Part shown: positions 12,681 through 15,463 of the stretch, piece after piece
Layout: every line of letters starts with the position of its first letter
Position numbering within the stretch: the first letter of the stretch is position 1
Assembly (NCBI GenBank): GCA_027024625.1
Contig: JALVRY010000209.1
Span: forward strand, 1 to 15,463
Direction of reading: 5' to 3'
Length of the DNA: 15,463 nt
DNA from: Thiotrichaceae bacterium
GTDB taxonomy: Bacteria; Pseudomonadota; Gammaproteobacteria; Thiotrichales; Thiotrichaceae
Translations under genes and position numbers: made by a program
The notes under the pieces: generated by a model
Databases searched by the model: none
What the model was told of the DNA's origin: nothing
What the model saw: only the letters and a program-made list of their open reading frames with translations

Positions 12681-15463
12681 ATGAAAGTAAAAAATAAGGA
12701 TGTTGATCTATTTGATAAATTAGATACAAATTTGTATTTATCACTTGATGAAAAAAAGAATTTAAAAGCAAGGCTAGATTATTTAGATGAAAAATTGTCC
12801 GCTCGTGAAAAACGAATTCAGGAGTTGACGGATAAGTTACTTGAGAAAGATGGTCATATTCATAAGCGTGACAAAAGCCTAGAAGAACGCGATAAAAAAT
12901 ATCAAAACCTATTTAACATGCTCGGAGAAAAAGAGAAAATCTTAACAGAGCAAAGCAAACAATCTTTCGACAAAGACAAAATGCTTAAGCTACGAGATGA
13001 GCATTTGCTTACAAAAGAAAAAGCCTTAGAAAAACGTGATGCATTGTTACTCGAGAGAGAAGGACGATTACGTGACTTAGAAAGCAATATAATCCGATAT
13101 GAAAAATTACTGCAAGAGAAAGAATTACAGCTACAAAGTCATCATCGTTCATTAGAAGACAAAGACCGCCTTCTACAAAAACAAAACCAAACAGCCCTGC
13201 AAAAAGATAAATTACTACGCAGTAAAGATGAAGAAGCTAACCACAAAGATCGTCTTTTAAATGAAAGAGAAGCTTTATTACAAAGCCGACATCATGCAAC
13301 CTTAACACAAGAACGTTTACTAAAAGAAAGAGATGAACAACTAACTAGACGCGACCAACAAATCGATCAACGTGACTTGAGAATCACGCAAGCAAATATC
13401 CATAGTTCCGAACTTGAAACCCAACTAAGAGAAAAAAACAAACAAATTCAAGCAAAGGATGAGCAGGTAAAGAAGAAAGAACTCAGCATTGAAAATAAAG
13501 ATAAACTGATCGAACAACGTGATGCAAAAATATCTGAGCAAGATCGCCATTTATCTGAACGAGATAATTCAATTAGAGCCAGTGATGCAGCAATTCAAAA
13601 GCGTGATGCAACTATCTTACAAAAAGATGGCGTAATTAAGCAGCGTGATGCCTATATCACAGAAAAAGATAAACAATCATTAGATTTTCTTAGTTCGATC
13701 GAAAAGCTAGATATACAGCTAGAAGAACGAGATAAAAGCTTAAAGGAACGTGATAAGAAAATCACAGAGCGAGATGTTCGTATTCAAGTCACGGATGAAG
13801 AAGTGCGTAAGCGTGATTCTCAGATTGCCCATCGTGATAACTCCCTCAAGGAACGTGATGCCCAACTATCTGAACGTGATATCAGAATTAAAGAGCGAGA
13901 TACAACAATTCGCTCACGTGATCAACGGATTAATACACAAGATTTACAATTACGTGAACGTGATAAGCAAATTCAACTACGTGATAATCAGATTCAAACC
14001 CGTGAAGAGACCCTCAGTGATAGAGATCGTCAAATAAAGCACCGCGATGGCAGTATAGATAAGCTAAACCAGCAAATTCAGTCACGCGATTCTGAATTAC
14101 AAGCAAGGGATAACCAGCTAGCTGAACGGGATCGTATTATTCAAAAGCGTGACTTACATTTGCAAGAGCGTGATTCACAAATAAAACAACGTGATAATGA
14201 AATCCAGACCCGTGATAATCGTATCTCTGAACAGGATCGTTTAATTCAAGCCCGCGATGCTTCTTTAGAAGAACGTGAAGCACAACTACAGAAGCGTGAT
14301 GAGAATATCGCTAAACGTGATACACACATTCATGAACGCGATAATGAAATAGCACGACGTGACCAAGTCATTCATGAACGTGAAACTACAATCCAGCAAC
14401 GTGACGAGTCGCTACAAAAATCATCAAAACGGTTGCGAGAGAAAGAAGAAGTCATCAAAGAAAAAGATGATGAGCTGCATAAACGTAACCTGCAATTAGA
14501 ATCAAAAGATGCCGTACTTATTGAACGAGATCGCAGTATTAGTGATCGTGATAACAATCTACACAAACGCGATGAGAGTATTGCAGAACGCGACCAACGT
14601 ATTGAAGCACAAGAAAAGTCACTGCAAAAACGTGATTATCAGTTGGAACAGCGTGATATTCAACTCAACGATCGTGAAACACATATTAAATCACAGGAAG
14701 AGCAGCTACAAATTCGCGATAATGAAATCCAAAATCGTGATAGCAAAATTCAAGAGCGAGATACATCTTTAGCAAAACGTGATGAGCAAATTCAGCAACG
14801 CGATCAAAAAATTCAAGAACGAGATGAAAGCTTGAATAACCGTGATCTCTCGCTAAAAGAACGCGATCAAAAACTCTCTGAACGAGATAGAAGTTTACTC
14901 GAAAGAGATCAGCAAATTGCTAGTCGTGATGACAGCATTGCACAGCGTGATAATAGTTTGCGTGATAGAGATGAACAATTAAAAGAACGCGACTCCTTAT
15001 TGCAAAAGCGAGACAAAAGCCTACAAGAGCGTGATTTGCAAATTAAAGAACGTGATCAACACACTGCTAAATTACAGAAACAGATTGAAAATCGTGATAA
15101 CAAAATAACCCAACGAGATCAACAGCTACAAATTCGTGATGATACTGTAAAAGCACGTGATGTGCAGTTGAGTGAGAAGGAAGAAGTCCTCCAAGACCGT
15201 GAAACAACCATTGCAAATCGTGATGGACAGATTCATCTACGTAATATTCAATTGCAAGAAAAAGAGCGAACCATCGCCGAACGAGATCAGCATATCCTAA
15301 TGCGTGATGCTGAACTGGTAGAGCGTGAGACACAGATTCAAAATCGTGATCAGCAAATTCTTGAGCGTGATTCTCAAATTAAAGAACGCGATGCTCAATT
15401 GCAAGTGCGAGATAATGTGATCAAAGACCGTGATCTACTTATCAAAGAAAAAGAAAGTGTTAT
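12681..15463 (+). CDS. giant RD-heptad coiled-coil protein, 3' end outside window
   Basis: The frame has no stop for 927 codons and continues past the window. It begins at the only ATG after an in-frame TGA at 12660. A 34-residue N-terminal head (MKVKNKDVDLFDKLD...) is followed from residue 35 by 127 consecutive heptads with no insertion or deletion. The pattern is R-D-x-x-[I/L]-x-x, and 72 of the 127 units start with RD. Units with Leu at position 1 set the register: position 5 is a core a, position 1 is d, so most d positions carry Arg or Lys. Gln, Glu, Lys and Ser fill the rest. There are no Cys, Pro or TM stretches and no signal peptide, so it is a cytoplasmic or secreted-without-signal rod of about 132 nm (889 residues at 0.1485 nm). 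No Walker motif is present, so it is not an SMC protein. A cytoskeletal or scaffold role is a guess. Family unknown. Confidence 0.9.
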   Translation, partial: MKVKNKDVDLFDKLDTNLYLSLDEKKNLKARLDYLDEKLSAREKRIQELTDKLLEKDGHIHKRDKSLEERDKKYQNLFNMLGEKEKILTEQSKQSFDKDKMLKLRDEHLLTKEKALEKRDALLLEREGRLRDLESNIIRYEKLLQEKELQLQSHHRSLEDKDRLLQKQNQTALQKDKLLRSKDEEANHKDRLLNEREALLQSRHHATLTQERLLKERDEQLTRRDQQIDQRDLRITQANIHSSELETQLREKNKQIQAKDEQVKKKELSIENKDKLIEQRDAKISEQDRHLSERDNSIRASDAAIQKRDATILQKDGVIKQRDAYITEKDKQSLDFLSSIEKLDIQLEERDKSLKERDKKITERDVRIQVTDEEVRKRDSQIAHRDNSLKERDAQLSERDIRIKERDTTIRSRDQRINTQDLQLRERDKQIQLRDNQIQTREETLSDRDRQIKHRDGSIDKLNQQIQSRDSELQARDNQLAERDRIIQKRDLHLQERDSQIKQRDNEIQTRDNRISEQDRLIQARDASLEEREAQLQKRDENIAKRDTHIHERDNEIARRDQVIHERETTIQQRDESLQKSSKRLREKEEVIKEKDDELHKRNLQLESKDAVLIERDRSISDRDNNLHKRDESIAERDQRIEAQEKSLQKRDYQLEQRDIQLNDRETHIKSQEEQLQIRDNEIQNRDSKIQERDTSLAKRDEQIQQRDQKIQERDESLNNRDLSLKERDQKLSERDRSLLERDQQIASRDDSIAQRDNSLRDRDEQLKERDSLLQKRDKSLQERDLQIKERDQHTAKLQKQIENRDNKITQRDQQLQIRDDTVKARDVQLSEKEEVLQDRETTIANRDGQIHLRNIQLQEKERTIAERDQHILMRDAELVERETQIQNRDQQILERDSQIKERDAQLQVRDNVIKDRDLLIKEKESV
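12783..15461 (+). repeat. 127-unit diverged 21-bp tandem repeat (heptad-coding)
   Basis: Units begin every 21 bases from 12783. The most uniform stretch is 14715-15071, with seventeen RD units in a row. Arg-Asp is written variously as CGTGAT, CGCGAT or CGAGAT, so units differ at the DNA level while the protein pattern holds. The first 35 units are more degenerate (KD, KE, LE and QE openings). Confidence 0.9.

Noticed and set aside
13750..14772. plus-strand frames at 13750-14037 and 14509-14772 and minus-strand frames within the coiled-coil gene
   Set aside because: They are alternate-frame readings of the 21-bp repeats. The repeat unit gives long open frames in more than one phase.
12783..15461. 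CRISPR array or other non-coding tandem repeat
   Set aside because: The 21-bp period has no identical direct repeats with unique spacers. It keeps one open frame with a strict amino-acid pattern.
12681..15463. SMC/RecN-type ATPase or myosin-like protein
   Set aside because: No Walker A, Walker B or signature motif occurs in 927 residues, and the N-terminal 34 residues are too short for a head domain. A C-terminal domain beyond the window cannot be excluded.

Overview
The window looks like chromosome from a low-GC gammaproteobacterium. The main evidence is the housekeeping order mucD/degQ – glutaredoxin-like – lepA – lepB – DUF4845 – rnc – era, which is the gammaproteobacterial arrangement known from Pseudomonas and relatives. 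The GTTCCCA/TGGGAAC and GTCGGATTA/TAATCCGAC palindromes and the MoxR + FGE-sulfatase gene set suggest a Thiotrichales/Beggiatoa-like sulfur bacterium. That narrower placement is only a guess from general familiarity.

Left accessory part (1-3900). The first ~76 bases, read on the minus strand, resemble the 5' domain of a group II intron running off the window. Two intergenic palindromes follow. A minus-strand operon reads from about 3880 down to 308. It consists of the 5' piece of a small membrane protein gene, the 3' piece of a MoxR-like AAA ATPase gene (no Walker A), and an intact 922-residue protein with a vWA-like N-terminal half and a C-terminal FGE-sulfatase (C-type-lectin fold) domain. 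The first two pieces meet at about 3600-3634 as a deletion scar. The end of the FGE domain (437-540) is a GC-rich patch (61 of 104 bases against 35 of 100 at 661-760). Its presumed ligand-facing codons are almost all of the form NNC, the footprint expected of a diversity-generating retroelement (DGR) variable region.

Middle accessory part (3910-5600). A hipB-hipA type II toxin-antitoxin operon has an extended -10 promoter and three CCCGAA-centred operator-like sites spaced exactly 50 bp apart. The last site lies inside the hipB coding region.

Core part (5690-12449). The mucD-like protease gene has its own extended -10 promoter and overlaps the glutaredoxin-like gene by 4 bp, with lepA 7 bp further on. 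A 277-bp gap with stacked hairpins and a 97-bp inverted repeat separates lepA from lepB, DUF4845, rnc and era. Together these genes serve envelope proteolysis, translation, protein export, RNA processing and ribosome assembly. The recO gene that commonly follows era is absent here.

Right part (12681 to the end). An open frame without a stop runs at least 927 codons to the window edge. From residue 35 it is 127 consecutive heptads with no phase slip, dominated by the pattern R-D-x-x-[I/L]-x-x. It predicts one very long cytoplasmic coiled-coil rod of about 132 nm inside the window alone. I do not recognise it as a named family. This gene and the FGE variable patch are the two most interesting items here.
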